From positions 124,001 through 188,000 of the forward strand of contig JAUIRK010000333.1 of NCBI GenBank assembly GCA_030549495.1: a stretch of 64,000 nucleotides of DNA, in the 5' to 3' direction. The first letter of the stretch is position 1. Each line of letters opens with the position of its first letter. The notes beneath the pieces were generated by a model. That model searched no databases and was not told the origin of the DNA. It was given only the letters and a program-made list of their open reading frames with translations. This DNA is from Nectonema munidae (taxonomy: Eukaryota; Nematomorpha; Nectonematoida; Nectonematidae). The position numbers and the translations under genes are program-made. Below are positions 37,740-48,400 of the stretch, piece by piece.

Positions 37740-38990
37740 GTGTATAATGGTTTTAGTTATGAGGAAATTGACTCTTTTTTGGCTTTTTAACCCTTTAACG
37801 ACCAGAATAATCAGACGATATCTAATGTAAAGCAGAAGATTTTTATTAAAGAGCTTTGATAAACGCAGACGATTTTATTTTTGTAAAGTCGACTATAGTC
37901 GACATGGGCGTTAACGGGTTAATACGCTCAGGTGCAGATCGTAATACCTTTAATGACATAGAAGACTTTTTTGATAAAAATGATTCTCGTCCTTTTTACA
38001 GAGCTTGCATTTCACTTAATCGAATAAAATTTTTCCTGAGGTGTCTCCGTTTTGACAACCAATCAACCAGAGAAGCAAGTAAAAAAGAAGACAAAATGGC
38101 TGCGATCAAAGAAGTTTGGGAACTTTTTGTGTTGTCCTTAAGAAACCTTTACATTCCTGTAGAATTTCTCACAGAACATGAGCAACTATTACCTAATAGA
38201 GGTAAACTACCTGGAAAATCCTACTTACCAAGAAAACCAAAAAAGTATGGTTTAAAAATTTTTTGGCTTTGTGAAATTAAGACCGGATTTGCTTTAAATG
38301 CCACAATATATTGGGGTAGGCAAAACGAACAAAAAGAAAGAAATCGTGCCAAAAAAGTTGTTATGAATTTATGCAAGCCATACTTCAAACATGGTAGAAA
38401 TATCACCACTGAAAATTTTTTTCCCAGTCATAACCTAGCCTGCCAGTTGATTGATAAAAACATCACGCTACTTGGCACACTTCGTTGTAAAAGAAAAGAA
38501 GTTCCTATTTTCAGAAATGTTTTAAAGGACGTCCTCCAAATTCTTCAGAATATCTGTTCGACAACGAAAATTTTTTTTTGTTACTTTCTTCGTGCCCAAG
38601 GAAAACCGTTCAGAAATCCTTTTAACAGCAGTTTTTATGCTCGAGATACACCTCCATCTTGTCTACCAGAGACTATCCATCTTTATAATAATACTAAAGG
38701 AAGGCTTTTACAAAAGCCAAAATCATCGTGAAGAGCTGGATATTTGGTATTGTACACACTTCTCCAAGTCTTGCAACAGCCTTTACGAAGATTTTAGAAA
38801 ATGAAAGTGCTCGAACTCTAATATTCATACTACTAAAAATTCTGTCAAACCTATAAATCTACAATTATTATTAGAGAATGGGTGGAGAGCTTATAAGAAT
38901 ATTCACCAATCTGCTTCTACTCATAAAACTGTAAACCACTTGTTGAACTTTGAAAATTATCATATGTTGGATATAAGTGAGCAATTTGTT
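37740..38990 (+). pseudogene. piggyBac transposase relic split by a MITE
   Basis: If the MITE at 37791-37918 and one TTAA are removed, the frame runs EEIDSFLAFLIRSGADRN without a break. It continues in the main frame to 38731 with FYRACISLNRIKFFLRCLRF, then EHEQLLPNRGKLPGKSYLPR (family: VDEQLVPFRG), KYGLKIFWLCEIKTGF and GRNITTENFFPSHNLACQLI (family: ITTDNFFTS). The first two catalytic aspartates appear replaced (H and E), so the enzyme is dead even where the frame is open. After about 38540 the frame shifts and the third aspartate segment is not intact. It differs from the other two piggyBac transposases here. Confidence 0.78.
37791..37918. mobile_element. piggyBac-type MITE inserted in a piggyBac gene
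   Basis: A 128-bp element between TTAA at 37787-37790 and TTAA at 37919-37922. The inverted tips are CCCTTTAACGACCAG and, read inward from the right, CCCGTTAACGCCCATG. Inside it shares 'ccagaataatca', 'agcagaagatttttattaaa' and 'gattttatttttgtaaagtc' with the 26692 copy. It interrupts the transposase frame exactly at a TTAA. Confidence 0.88.
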
Positions 38991-38999
38991 TTATGAACT

Positions 39000-40110
39000 A
39001 GTAGGAATATTTCTAAACGGTTGTTGTACAAAATTGGCTAAACCTTATCCCTTCAAATTCCCTGACTTTTCATAAAATCACTAGCGCATCGTTTGGTACC
39101 ATTTCCTTGGTAGTTGAATGACCCTCTCATGACAAAAACTGTCAATCAAAATCAAAAATTAGCATTTTCAACAAAATTTTGCCATTATCTGTAGTTAACA
39201 TTATACCCTGAGGTCTATATTAGATATTCCATTGAAAATTTAAAATGATAGAGTTTTTAAGGCATTAGACTGTTATTGCATTTAGGATTTGAAATACCTA
39301 TAAGTGTCAATCAAATCGACCCCGATTTTTTTTATATATTTTGCTTCCAAATTCTACGACATATCCAATATCCCAATAAAGTCAAACTATATCATAGCTA
39401 AGGCGAAACTATGATATAGCCGTAAATAAATTTACAGAAGAAATTTATTAATTAACACTAAGTTAAAAACTTACTTTTTTTAAAAATAAGATGTAGAAAA
39501 GTTGATGGAATAAGTGAAACATTGTTGTAGCTACAGAGATACAAGCTTTTGTTTTAATTGTTCACGTTTTTGTACAAGTAAAACGTTTTGCTAACGACTG
39601 CCATAGAAATCTTTGAAAAAAGATGAAATACAAGAAAACATTATTCGAAATATTTATTATTATTATCAATGACAAAAGTATGTGCTTATACATTTGTATC
39701 AAAAACTTTTTATTGAAATGTATGTTTTTTACTTAATCTTTGCAAAAATAAGTATATTTACAAAGGCTACAAATTGGAAGGATATTCTCTCTTATGTTAG
39801 GTGCTTCAACTGATTTTTTTGTACATGAAAAAGAAATTGTATAGTACTGCAGATACGGATTAAAGGCAACGAATTTGTCAAATTTTTTGCGATTGAAGAA
39901 GTAGAAGAAGCAAATGTCGAAGGAATTAGTTTGATTTTATTGAATATAATTTCAATTTTTTAACATCAATATGTTCAATCTCCTAATGACATCAATCTCC
40001 TTGACTCCGAATCCTCACCCTTGGGTGTAATGATCAAATATTGGGTGCTTCAAAAATATTTTGACCGTGAAAAAGAAGTTCCTTTTTTTGCAAATGAAAA
40101 ATCATTCTTT
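39000..40110. repeat. Partial copy of the 18-kb repeat family
   Basis: From about 39020, 'gttgtacaaaattggc', 'cccttcaaat', 'gtagttgaatgaccctctcatg' and 'aaaactgtcaatcaaaat' repeat, in reverse complement, the right end of the element at 18268-20342 (20150-20300). The outer 45 bases or so are missing, next to the piggyBac relic. No coding capacity. Confidence 0.6.
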
Positions 40111-41389
40111 ATAATCGCTGCGCCACCTGTCCGACCCTCCATTAAAATGAAGCAGCAGTGTCTCTAACTTTATTTATTATCAAGTCATAATTCTTGATGT
40201 TTACGTTTTTTCAAGCTGTTTTTGAAAGCTAAAACCCCTCAATAGAGCTGGTTGTTATAAAATGGATTGTTTTGACTTGAGTGAGAAAAATGCAAGCGTT
40301 TTTTTGATTGAATCTATATCGATAGCTTGGCAAAGCTTCGTAGGCATTTCCTATGCAGAGAAGCGTTAGCCAAATATATAGTATATAAAGTTGGGAAATT
40401 TTAAACACTTGTAATTATTCTTGGGGTCATTAAAAAACAACAAAACTTGACATATGTGTTAAGAATTAAATTTTGTTAAAATTAGAAGACATTGAAATTA
40501 AAAAAAAAGTGACATTGTCTATATCGATAGGTTGGCAACGCTTCGGAGGCATAAACTGGGCATCAAAACTTCAGGTGTATTTTAAAAATTCATTATTTAC
40601 AAATGTTGAAGTTACTCAAAGTCACATAACAACAAAGGAGGCAACGTAAAGAAATTTTTCAAACAATTTTTATTAAAGTAACTTGTATACGGATTACTTT
40701 TTTATTTGTGGCGAAATATAAAACACAAAAAGCAGATAGAATAAAAAAAATAAATCATTCTAAACTAGTCTTAAATTTAAACTCTCATAGTATGTCATTC
40801 AATCTTCAATATTACAGGGGTTAATTTGCCTCAGAATAATTTTATATCACTTCTTCACAAAGAAAAATTCAGGGAGAGAAATCATGGAAATGCCTTCAAA
40901 GAACTACCCACTACGTGCTTATGTAAAGATTTTATACAATTATATTGTGTTTGCTTTTTATATAATTACTTTATGTATTATGTTGTATACTATGTAATGT
41001 ATCTAATAAATAGGTGTATTTGTCTGAATGCCTTTTTACTTACATCTGATATGCTTCGCTAATTACATTTCTTTGAAATATCATAAAAGTGTGTGCTAAG
41101 GGATCATACATACATGACGTCACCTACTGGAGGGTGGGGAACTCCTTTCAGATGCTCTCTATTAAAAAATAGGGCAGTAGGGGTGGGAATCACGACGGAG
41201 GGGGGGGGGGATTCAAAAACTTAAAAATTTTGAGCTTACTTGTTACATTTTATTACTTCTGAATGTAGCGGCCAGCACTTTTTGGGATGAAGTTGAATAA
41301 AATATTCTGCTATGAGATGATGTAATTTTAAAATTTGGGTAAGATGCCTTCCAACTTTATGCAATCACGATTCCTCCTGCGCGATGATG
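40111..41389. other. AT-rich spacer
   Basis: No gene is supported. At 41105-41130 a phrase GGGATCATACATACATGACG resembles the tip of the MITE at 4285, but no second tip follows. Confidence 0.45.
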
Positions 41390-41642
41390 ATGTGTTAGGA
41401 AGTTGTTAGCGCTGCTATAAACCGGAGATGATGACGAAAAATGGAGTTGATGGAGTTTGTTGATTTGAAAAACACTTTCATTCATTCCATTCATTCATTC
41501 TTTCATTCACGTTTTTGATGCTGCTGCTGCTTTGCTTACTCTTGTGCTTTTATTATTTTTGCCAAGATGCCATTACCGTTTCTCTGCGATGCTGCCATGA
41601 CATCTCTCTTCTGCCATATCTGAGGGAGGGAGGAAGGGAGTG
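41390..41642 (+). promoter_or_regulatory. Probable leader and promoter region of complexin
   Basis: GC-richer sequence directly upstream of the complexin start codon, including GATGCTGCTGCTGCTTTGC and an ATTC-repeat tract at 41477-41510. An in-frame TGA precedes the ATG at 41643. This suits a 5' leader, but no core promoter motif can be asserted. Confidence 0.4.
41477..41510. repeat. ATTC microsatellite
   Basis: Imperfect run of TTCATTCATTCC-type units. Confidence 0.8.
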
Positions 41643-41791
41643 ATGGAGTCTGTGACAAAGTGGTTTTTCAATCGAAAGGCGAAGGTGATTCAGGACAAGA
41701 TCGCCAAGTCGCTCGCACCCGAAGATAAAGAAGAGCGCGAAGCGAACGACAAAAAAGTGGAAGAGAATAGGAAGTTGGAGGAAGAAATCAG
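41643..41791 (+). CDS. Complexin, first coding exon
   Basis: Complexins are small cytosolic proteins of nerve terminals that bind the assembled SNARE complex and clamp or promote vesicle fusion. This exon codes 49 residues plus two bases: MESVTKWFFNRKAKVIQDKI, then AKSLAPEDKEEREANDKKVE and ENRKLEEEI, ending ATCAG before GTAAAT (donor, phase 2). The short amphipathic start followed by a charged E/K/R helix matches the complexin N-terminus and accessory helix. Alone the match would be modest. The exon at 49706, which brings the conserved central-helix motif, makes the case. ATG 41643 is the first in frame after an upstream TGA. The composition contrasts with the AT-rich intron that follows. Confidence 0.7.
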
Positions 41792-42144
41792 GTAAATTAA
41801 AATTTTTCCCATCTTTATTTGTTTGTCTGTGATGGAGTTTGTCTTTCTCAATCTACTCACAATTCAACCCAAGTTTGCGTACTTTACTGACACAGTCATT
41901 CAGTTCTCACCCTGTGGTACACTCAACAAATGAAGCTATCTTTACCCAAATTTATTTTCAATCTGCGCTATTTATTCATCCAAAATATTGGCATTTTTCG
42001 GGTTTGTCATTGCAAAAAATTGATTGACAATGTGTTTAGAATCATTTGGAATGTTTTTTTAGCGTATTTTATTTCATTAAGACCCTTTAGCTGTACTTTT
42101 TTAAGCAAATTTTAAGGTAAAGGTACCGTGGGTGTGTTTTCATT

Positions 42145-42260
42145 GACAAGGCACTGATGTACCGCTTATGAACTATGAACAAATTGGTATCGATGAGAAA
42201 CCGAACCCAGAGGCTTCCGTGCTGAATCCATCATCTCAACCAACCTTCTATGCCACCAAA
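42145..42260 (-). mobile_element. tRNA-like SINE candidate
   Basis: On the minus strand GGTTGGTTGAGATGATGGAT resembles an A box and its arm, and CTGGGTTCGGTTTCTC a B box; GATACC at the 3' side can pair in part with GGTTGG. A short non-tRNA body follows. No target duplication or second copy is visible, so the call is tentative. Confidence 0.4.
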
Positions 42261-42574
42261 CAACTTACAAACTAAAAACTATAAGCAAATTTTAAAGAAA
42301 ATAAATTACTGAACTAAAGCAAATAATGGCAAGAGCACTTGATGTGAAAGTAAAATGAGATTGAAATCTCAATCTGTTTGTTTGAAAATAATTGAAATAG
42401 AGAAGACTAATTCATTTTCTGCAACTGAACATTAAAATAAATAAAATAAGAGAAAGTTTATCTCATCCTTTATTTTAAGAGAGAAATGAATGAAAGAGGT
42501 ATAAATCAAACTGTTAAAAAAATTTTCTAAATTTTTTGAGAAATGGTCAGATGCGCATGTAGGAAATGAACTTT

Positions 42575-42925
42575 GAGACTCACGTTGCACCCCAAAGCCT
42601 TGAATTTTCCAGCATTCCTCCTACGATTTCTCTGTAGTCTGGACTGTTGTGATTGCCCGAGAAGTTTTTGATCACATTCTTGAAGCTGATGCAAGTATTC
42701 TTTTCACCCTCACTAGACAGTTTTCGAAGTTTTCATTCTTCATGAGCTTTCTACTTCTACTACGAAACTTTCCGCCCGAATAAGCGAAACCTTTTCCTTG
42801 CAGTGGCAACGCCTTTATAAATTGTTTCATCATCACCAATTTGATGTGCGGATGTGGCGGTAGAATCTTTTTAGGATCCAACAAACTCTCTCGCAAGATG
42901 TTCTTTGTCCTGGTATGAGTAAATC
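42575..42925 (-). pseudogene. Relic of a repeat-encoded protein (HIKLGLMKQFVKAL family)
   Basis: The minus strand gives NILRESLLDPKKILPPHPHI followed by KLVMMKQFIKALPLQGKGFA and SRKLMKNENF. I recognise this as the family in many arthropod genomes with LPPLHIKLGLMKQFVKAL, then 'RKLMKDExF', and a later part like 'FLGNxKAxNYxELVxxML'. That later part is also detectable here, with at least one break between. The family is multi-copy and probably tied to a mobile element whose class I do not know. The fragment is short and clearly broken. It lies in the complexin intron, on the opposite strand. Confidence 0.6.
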
Positions 42926-43647
42926 CCTACTTGGCCAACGTTGTTGAGTTCTTGAAATCGACCATGCTCATTTCATTTCTCAATTAATTTTTACTATCAG
43001 GGTGTGAAAATTTATGAAAATCTTAATCAAATTTCCGGGTTTCGTCTGAAAATTGTGTCCAAAAATATTATTCAAATTTTTAATAAAATATATATTTAAT
43101 CGTGCTGATTTCATTTCCGTACTCAATTTTAGCAATTAGGGTGTGAAAAATTCTGAAAGTGTCAATAAAATTTGTCGTTTAGGTCTGAAAATTATATGTA
43201 TCAACATTATTCAAATTAAAAAAATACACATTTTTATACTAAATCAAGCATACCAATTTAAATTTCGGAGACATTTTTTGAAATTTGGTCTTGAAAAATG
43301 TATAAAAGTGTCAATCAATTTTGTGATTTACTTCTGAAACTCCAAGAATTAAATTTTAAACGAAATATATTTTTTATATCAAATCTACCATGCCAATTTC
43401 ATTTCTCAGCTCTGTTTTAGCAACTATGATTTGGAAATGTCCAAAAGTATTTGCAGTTTACGTCTGAGAAAGTGTCTCCAAAAACATTTATACACATTTT
43501 AACACTAAAACGACAGGAAAAAATAACGTACTAAAACGACAATGCGGACAATTTGACCGCAGTATGGAAAATAATACTGCACATGGAAAATATGTAAAGA
43601 TATTTGCGTTTATTAAAAATTTATTTGAAAAAGTAACAAAAAAAGAA

Positions 43648-45355
43648 TTATGTACAATTTTTACAAAACGTAATTGTTTTAGCTGAGCACTTTCCACAAA
43701 CTGGGTGGTTGCATTCATCGCAATTTTTTGAAGCTTTGTTTTGACATCTATATATAAAACAAGTCTTACGTGTAGCTTTATTTGAGCATTCTTCTCTTGT
43801 TTCTGATTCTCGTCTATTTATTTTTTTACGCTTTTGAGATTTCAAAGTATTATCAGAAGTATCACAGAGTTCTTCAACTAACTTCAAGATGTATTCCCGA
43901 CGAGACATTTCAGAACTATTTACTAGTTTGTATAAAATCCAAGAGTTTATCAAAGCAAGGTCTAAAATATTAAAAAATACAGCCAAAGGCCACCTCTTTG
44001 TCTTTACTTTAGTCGAGTACATACGACACATTTGATCAATAATATCTACTCCAAATTTTGTAGAATTGTAGTAAGTAACAGTTTCTGTTTTTTTTTTTAC
44101 TTCATTGTTAACAGAAACGTAATCATTGTGAAGACTGCTTAACATTAAAACAACTTTCTTACTCTTTGCTTTGTATGCTGTCAAAGACATGTTATTAGTG
44201 AAGTAAATGTTTGAAGTAAAAAGTGGAACCTTCTTGGTATACATTTTTTCCACTTCAATCGGAACTTCTTTTCTATTATGACGTAAAGTACTTACAAAGT
44301 TTATGTTTTCTAAAATTAAGTCAGAGACTAATTTTTTTGAAGTGAAAAAGTTGTCGCAAGTAATGTTGTAACCTTTTTTAGTAACCATAGCTTGCTTGAC
44401 TAACTTTTTCACTACATATTCACCAAGAGGACAATGGTCCCTCTCTTCATCTTTCCCAAGATATGGAAAACCAGAACACAAATATTTTGTCTTTACATCA
44501 ACCATCAGCCAGAACTTTATTCCATATTTGTCTGGTTTGCTAGGTAAATACTGTGTGAATGGACATCTTGCTTTTGTTGGCAATAGTTGCTCATCTATAG
44601 GGAGTTCGGAAAAAGGAACATAACACCTTCTGCTATTTTCCAAAAATATTGACCAAACTTCAGAAATCATCGCAAACTTATCTTCTTTTAAACGAAATCT
44701 TTTTTGAGTTTTAAGATCAAATCGTAAAAACTTTAGTACTTCTTCAAATCTTTCTCTTTGAATGTTATCTTTGAAATATTGTATTCCCCATTTTTTTGAC
44801 CATAAACTTCTTAGTGGGAGTTTTCTTGCTCCAACAACTCCTCTAAGCATGCACAAGGCTAAAAAATTTCTAAATCTCTAATTGAAAGATTCCATCCACT
44901 TTCCTCTCTATTTCCTTCTTCAATTGTACATTTTTGAATATGACGTAAAATCTTTCGTCAAAAATGCACCTGAATGCCGACGTTGCATTATCGTCTATTT
45001 CACGAAAAGAATAACAAGTAGGACCAGGTTTAATTTTGAAAATATTCTGAGACAAAGTTCTTCCTCTTACAACACTAGTTTTATTCCATTCAGTCCCATC
45101 TTTAGCTAGAACCGTGCAATCATCCTCAGTTCTAGTTTCATAAGGAGCACTTGTTTGATCAAAGTTAGAGTTTTGACTTCCTTCATCATCGTGAAAAAAA
45201 CTTTCAGAATCACTTGAATCTTGATTGAAACAAGAGTATGATTCAACTTCAGACTCATAGCATAATAGTTCATCATCACTACCAGAGACATTATCAAACA
45301 TATCTTTCATATAAATTGAGGCTTTTGCTGCTGCATCACGAGTTGGTTTATCCAT
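43648..45355 (-). pseudogene. piggyBac transposase gene, two frames
   Basis: The first frame (45355-44870, 161 residues) has the acidic N-terminus, including SGSDDELLCYESEVESYSCF and DSSDSESFFHDDEGSQ. The second (44856-43648, 402 residues) holds the N-terminal helical domain and the catalytic core: FSELPIDEQLLPTKARCPF (first Asp), YNITCDNFFTSKKLVSDLI (second) and NSTKFGVDIIDQMCRMYS (third). The end is a Cys-rich zinc-binding domain (CQNKASKNCDECNHPVCGKC, then CKNC). All three catalytic Asp and the Cys-rich tail are present. The frames part near 44857-44875 at a poly-T stretch in IRDLEIF/LALCMLRG, consistent with one single-base indel; I see no other damage. It is the youngest-looking transposase here, but as written it is not one reading frame. 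Confidence 0.88.
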
Positions 45356-45416
45356 AAGAAAAGCTAAAGTAAACTACAACAGGAAATAAAGACTATCAAA
45401 AATCGTTAGTGAACAG

Positions 45417-45448
45417 AAAGAAAGAGAAAGAAAGAAAGAAAGAAGGAA
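45417..45448. repeat. GAAA microsatellite
   Basis: Run of AAAG units just upstream, on the minus strand, of the piggyBac transposase start. Confidence 0.85.
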
Positions 45449-48400
45449 AATAATAAATAAAGCTGCAGTATTGCATATCAAAACAAACTTGACAGCTCTT
45501 CTTGTGATCTTTCATTTATTTGAAAAAATAAATGTGTCAAATAAAGTGATTTATGCTTTTTTATATCAACGTGCCAAATGTGTCAACTTTACAACACCAT
45601 ACAATATTTTATAATTATATATATTTGGGTTCTCTTTTCCGATTATTGTTTTCAAGTAGCTAAAATACCTTGTGTAGCACATGTTTATCACTGTGCGGTC
45701 AAATTGACGTCAATGTCACTTGAGGTATTTTTTACTTTTTCTTCAAAATGAAGAATCGTAACTTTTTAATTTTTTACTTTAGAAAAAGAGTTAATTAAGT
45801 GGAACAAGATCAATGAAAATTGTTTAAATATTTTGAAAATTTTAAAAACACAGAGGTTATAAAGTTTAAAATGCGGTCATTTTGACCGCAATGTCATTTT
45901 AGTGAATAACATATTTTTTAAGATAAATCGAACATGTAGATTTTTTTCTCAACTCATTTTTTGCAATTAGTGTGTGAAAATGTCAATCATATTTGGGGTT
46001 GACGTCTAAAAATTATTTCCTAGAATATTATTTATATTCTCAATAATACCAAATCTTCATACTGGTTTCATTTTTGGACAAAGTTTTCGTAATTAAAATG
46101 TGAAAATGTCGATAAAATTTGCTAGATTCGTCTGAAAATTTTATCCATAAACAAAAGTACAAATAGAATAGTGATGTATGCCTTAAAATTATCTCATAAA
46201 TCTTGGAATCATTTATTTTTTATTTTTTTTATTACGATGCTTTTTCATTTTGGGACTTAGTTTTTCCAATTAGGATTCAGGAATGTGTGGAATTATCAAT
46301 CAAATTTGACATTTTGGAAAAAAACAAATTCTAAAAACTCTATTTTCTCAATAAATTCAAATATAAAAATTAATTTTTGATTAAAAATCACTATTAAAAT
46401 TTTGATTGAGGATAAAATTCTGACTAAAAATATCCCTCAAATTCAAAATAATTTTTTAATACAATATTGTCCATGTTTTTCATTTCTGTACTTCTTTTTG
46501 GTTATTACAGTGTAAAAATGGGTGAAAGTGTCAATCGAATTGGCAAAAATCGTTTTTTTTCAAAAAAATCCTTTGTCAAGTTTGTTCTCACAATCGTTAT
46601 TTATTATGGTACAAAATTTAAGTATGCGAGAAGTAAGAGAAGGCACATTGAAATGAGAAAGCGTAATCATAAGAAAAATGAAATAGTAACAATTAAAGTG
46701 CCTTTATATCGTCGATATAGTAATCCTTTCAGGAGCTATATCGTTTTAAGAAACAATCTACAATCTAATAATAGTTACATTTTAAGTAACTTATCTAAAT
46801 GAAAGATATACCGTTTTCCAATGAAATAGGAGTTGGTGTAAAAATCTACTATTGGGATTTTCAAAAAACATCTTAACCGTGAAGAAGCTCTTACATTATG
46901 AAATCTTTAAACCTTTATCTTATTAGTTTATATTTCAAACATCAATTGACTAAAAAAGTGATGTAAACATTTTCAAAGACATCAATATGTAAAGATATAG
47001 CTTTTATCAAAAAACTTATAAATGTGAATCAAATTTGACAAATTTTTTCCTTCGGTGTGAATATTTTAGTGGTGGTAAAGTTTTTGTAATTGAAAAAAGG
47101 GTATTATAAATGGATTCACCAAGAACAGAAATTTTGGAAAAGGATTGATTAGCAAATATTCAGTGATATTTGTTCACAACCAGTGATAATACAACACATG
47201 ATATTGATAAAAAAAAAAGGCAGGATCAACAAAGAGATTCTTTTCAATAGAAAAGTTATCAAATCGCTTAAATTCTAAGCTAAATAAATCTCTGAAAATG
47301 TTTTTTCAAACATAGATTGAACAAAATGAATTTCTGATGAAAGTAGAGCTACGAAGGTAGAATCAGTTTAGAAATTAGATACCATATAAAGTATAGGAAA
47401 ATGAAGTAGACTAGAAGCTGAGAGCGTATTTGTAAGCAAAACAATAGAGGTCGGATTGAGATTTATAGTTCAAAGTCCCTCTTTAATTAGTAAACAAAAG
47501 AAGGATAAACTAAAGAGCAAGAATCAAACCAAGGAGGGCTAAACGTGCTCGGTTTAGTTAGATTAGCAGCCAGAATCAAGAAATAAAATTATTTTATCGA
47601 TTGATCTTAAATATATAAAAGTCAATGTAGTGTTGAACTAAGTAAATATAAAACCATTTTAATCAAATTGAAATGTAGTATTAATTGCATGTATATATAT
47701 TGACAAAAATAATGTCATGATGAAATAGAGAATCTCAATTCAAAAATTATGAAAAAATATCTGACCATAAATTAACCAAAGTTAAACAGTAACCGCAATT
47801 TAAATCTTGAAAGACAAAAGTATTTTCAGAATCAAATTGAGCACGTTCAATTTGCTGTGTATGGATAAGTTTATTTTAATATAATGAGAAAACGTGTTTG
47901 CCATTAAGTCACCTGTGAAAGCTAATTTACTGACAGGTAAAATATTTTGGGTGAACATCAAAAGTTGATTTATTAAATAAATTAGACAATATTAACGCAA
48001 AAGATGTTTAATTTATAATATATTTTCAAGTTTATACTATTATTTAGCATTGATTGACAGGTTTGATTGATTTTCATGAAAAATAAATGACACCATCAAT
48101 TATTTAGTGGGTTCACGCGAGATTTTGTAAAAAATATTCAATAGTTTAAAAAAAGGATAGGGGCTAAAATAGCCACCTCCCGTCACTTAAGAAAAGAAAA
48201 TAGCCCGTCAATCTGCTCCAAATCTCCAAAAAATAATCTCAAGGCCAATTTGTTGTGAAAAGAAACAAAAGTGTTTTTTGTTGTACAATAATATTACGAA
48301 AAATCTTGTAGCGTTTTACTTGAAGTCCGTAGGAAACGATATTTTAACTAAACATGAAAATAATGATATAATCATGGAGGTAGCTATGGAGTTAGAATTT

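Larger units (their letters stand above)
43503..45904 (-). mobile_element. piggyBac transposon, nearly complete
   Basis: TTAA at 43499-43502 precedes the left tip CACTAAAACGACA. The right tip ends TGTCATTTTAGTG at 45904, where the expected TTAA reads AATA. A 33-bp inverted repeat links 45872-45904 with 43530-43562, which is slightly inside the left tip. Both ends carry a palindrome of the form TGCGGTCANNNTGACCGCA, with a further half-diverged copy at 45693-45712. The single gene runs on the minus strand. Insertion into a ~140-bp repeat unit is plain, since the unit continues on both sides. Confidence 0.85.
42985..48110. repeat. Array of ~140-bp units, split by a piggyBac, plus related tail
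   Basis: Units starting 'gggtgtgaaaa' or similar occur at about 43001, 43139, 43288 and 43429. Each runs through 'gtcaatcaaattt', 'cgtctgaaaatt', 'ccaaaaatattattcaa' and 'atgccaatttcatttctcag'. The array resumes after the piggyBac at 45905 and fades near 46560. The tail shares 'gagctac' and 'aacaatagaggtc' at 47340-47450, and GATTGACAGGTTTGATTGAT near 48053, with the 18268 element in reverse complement. No coding capacity apart from the inserted piggyBac. Confidence 0.65.
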
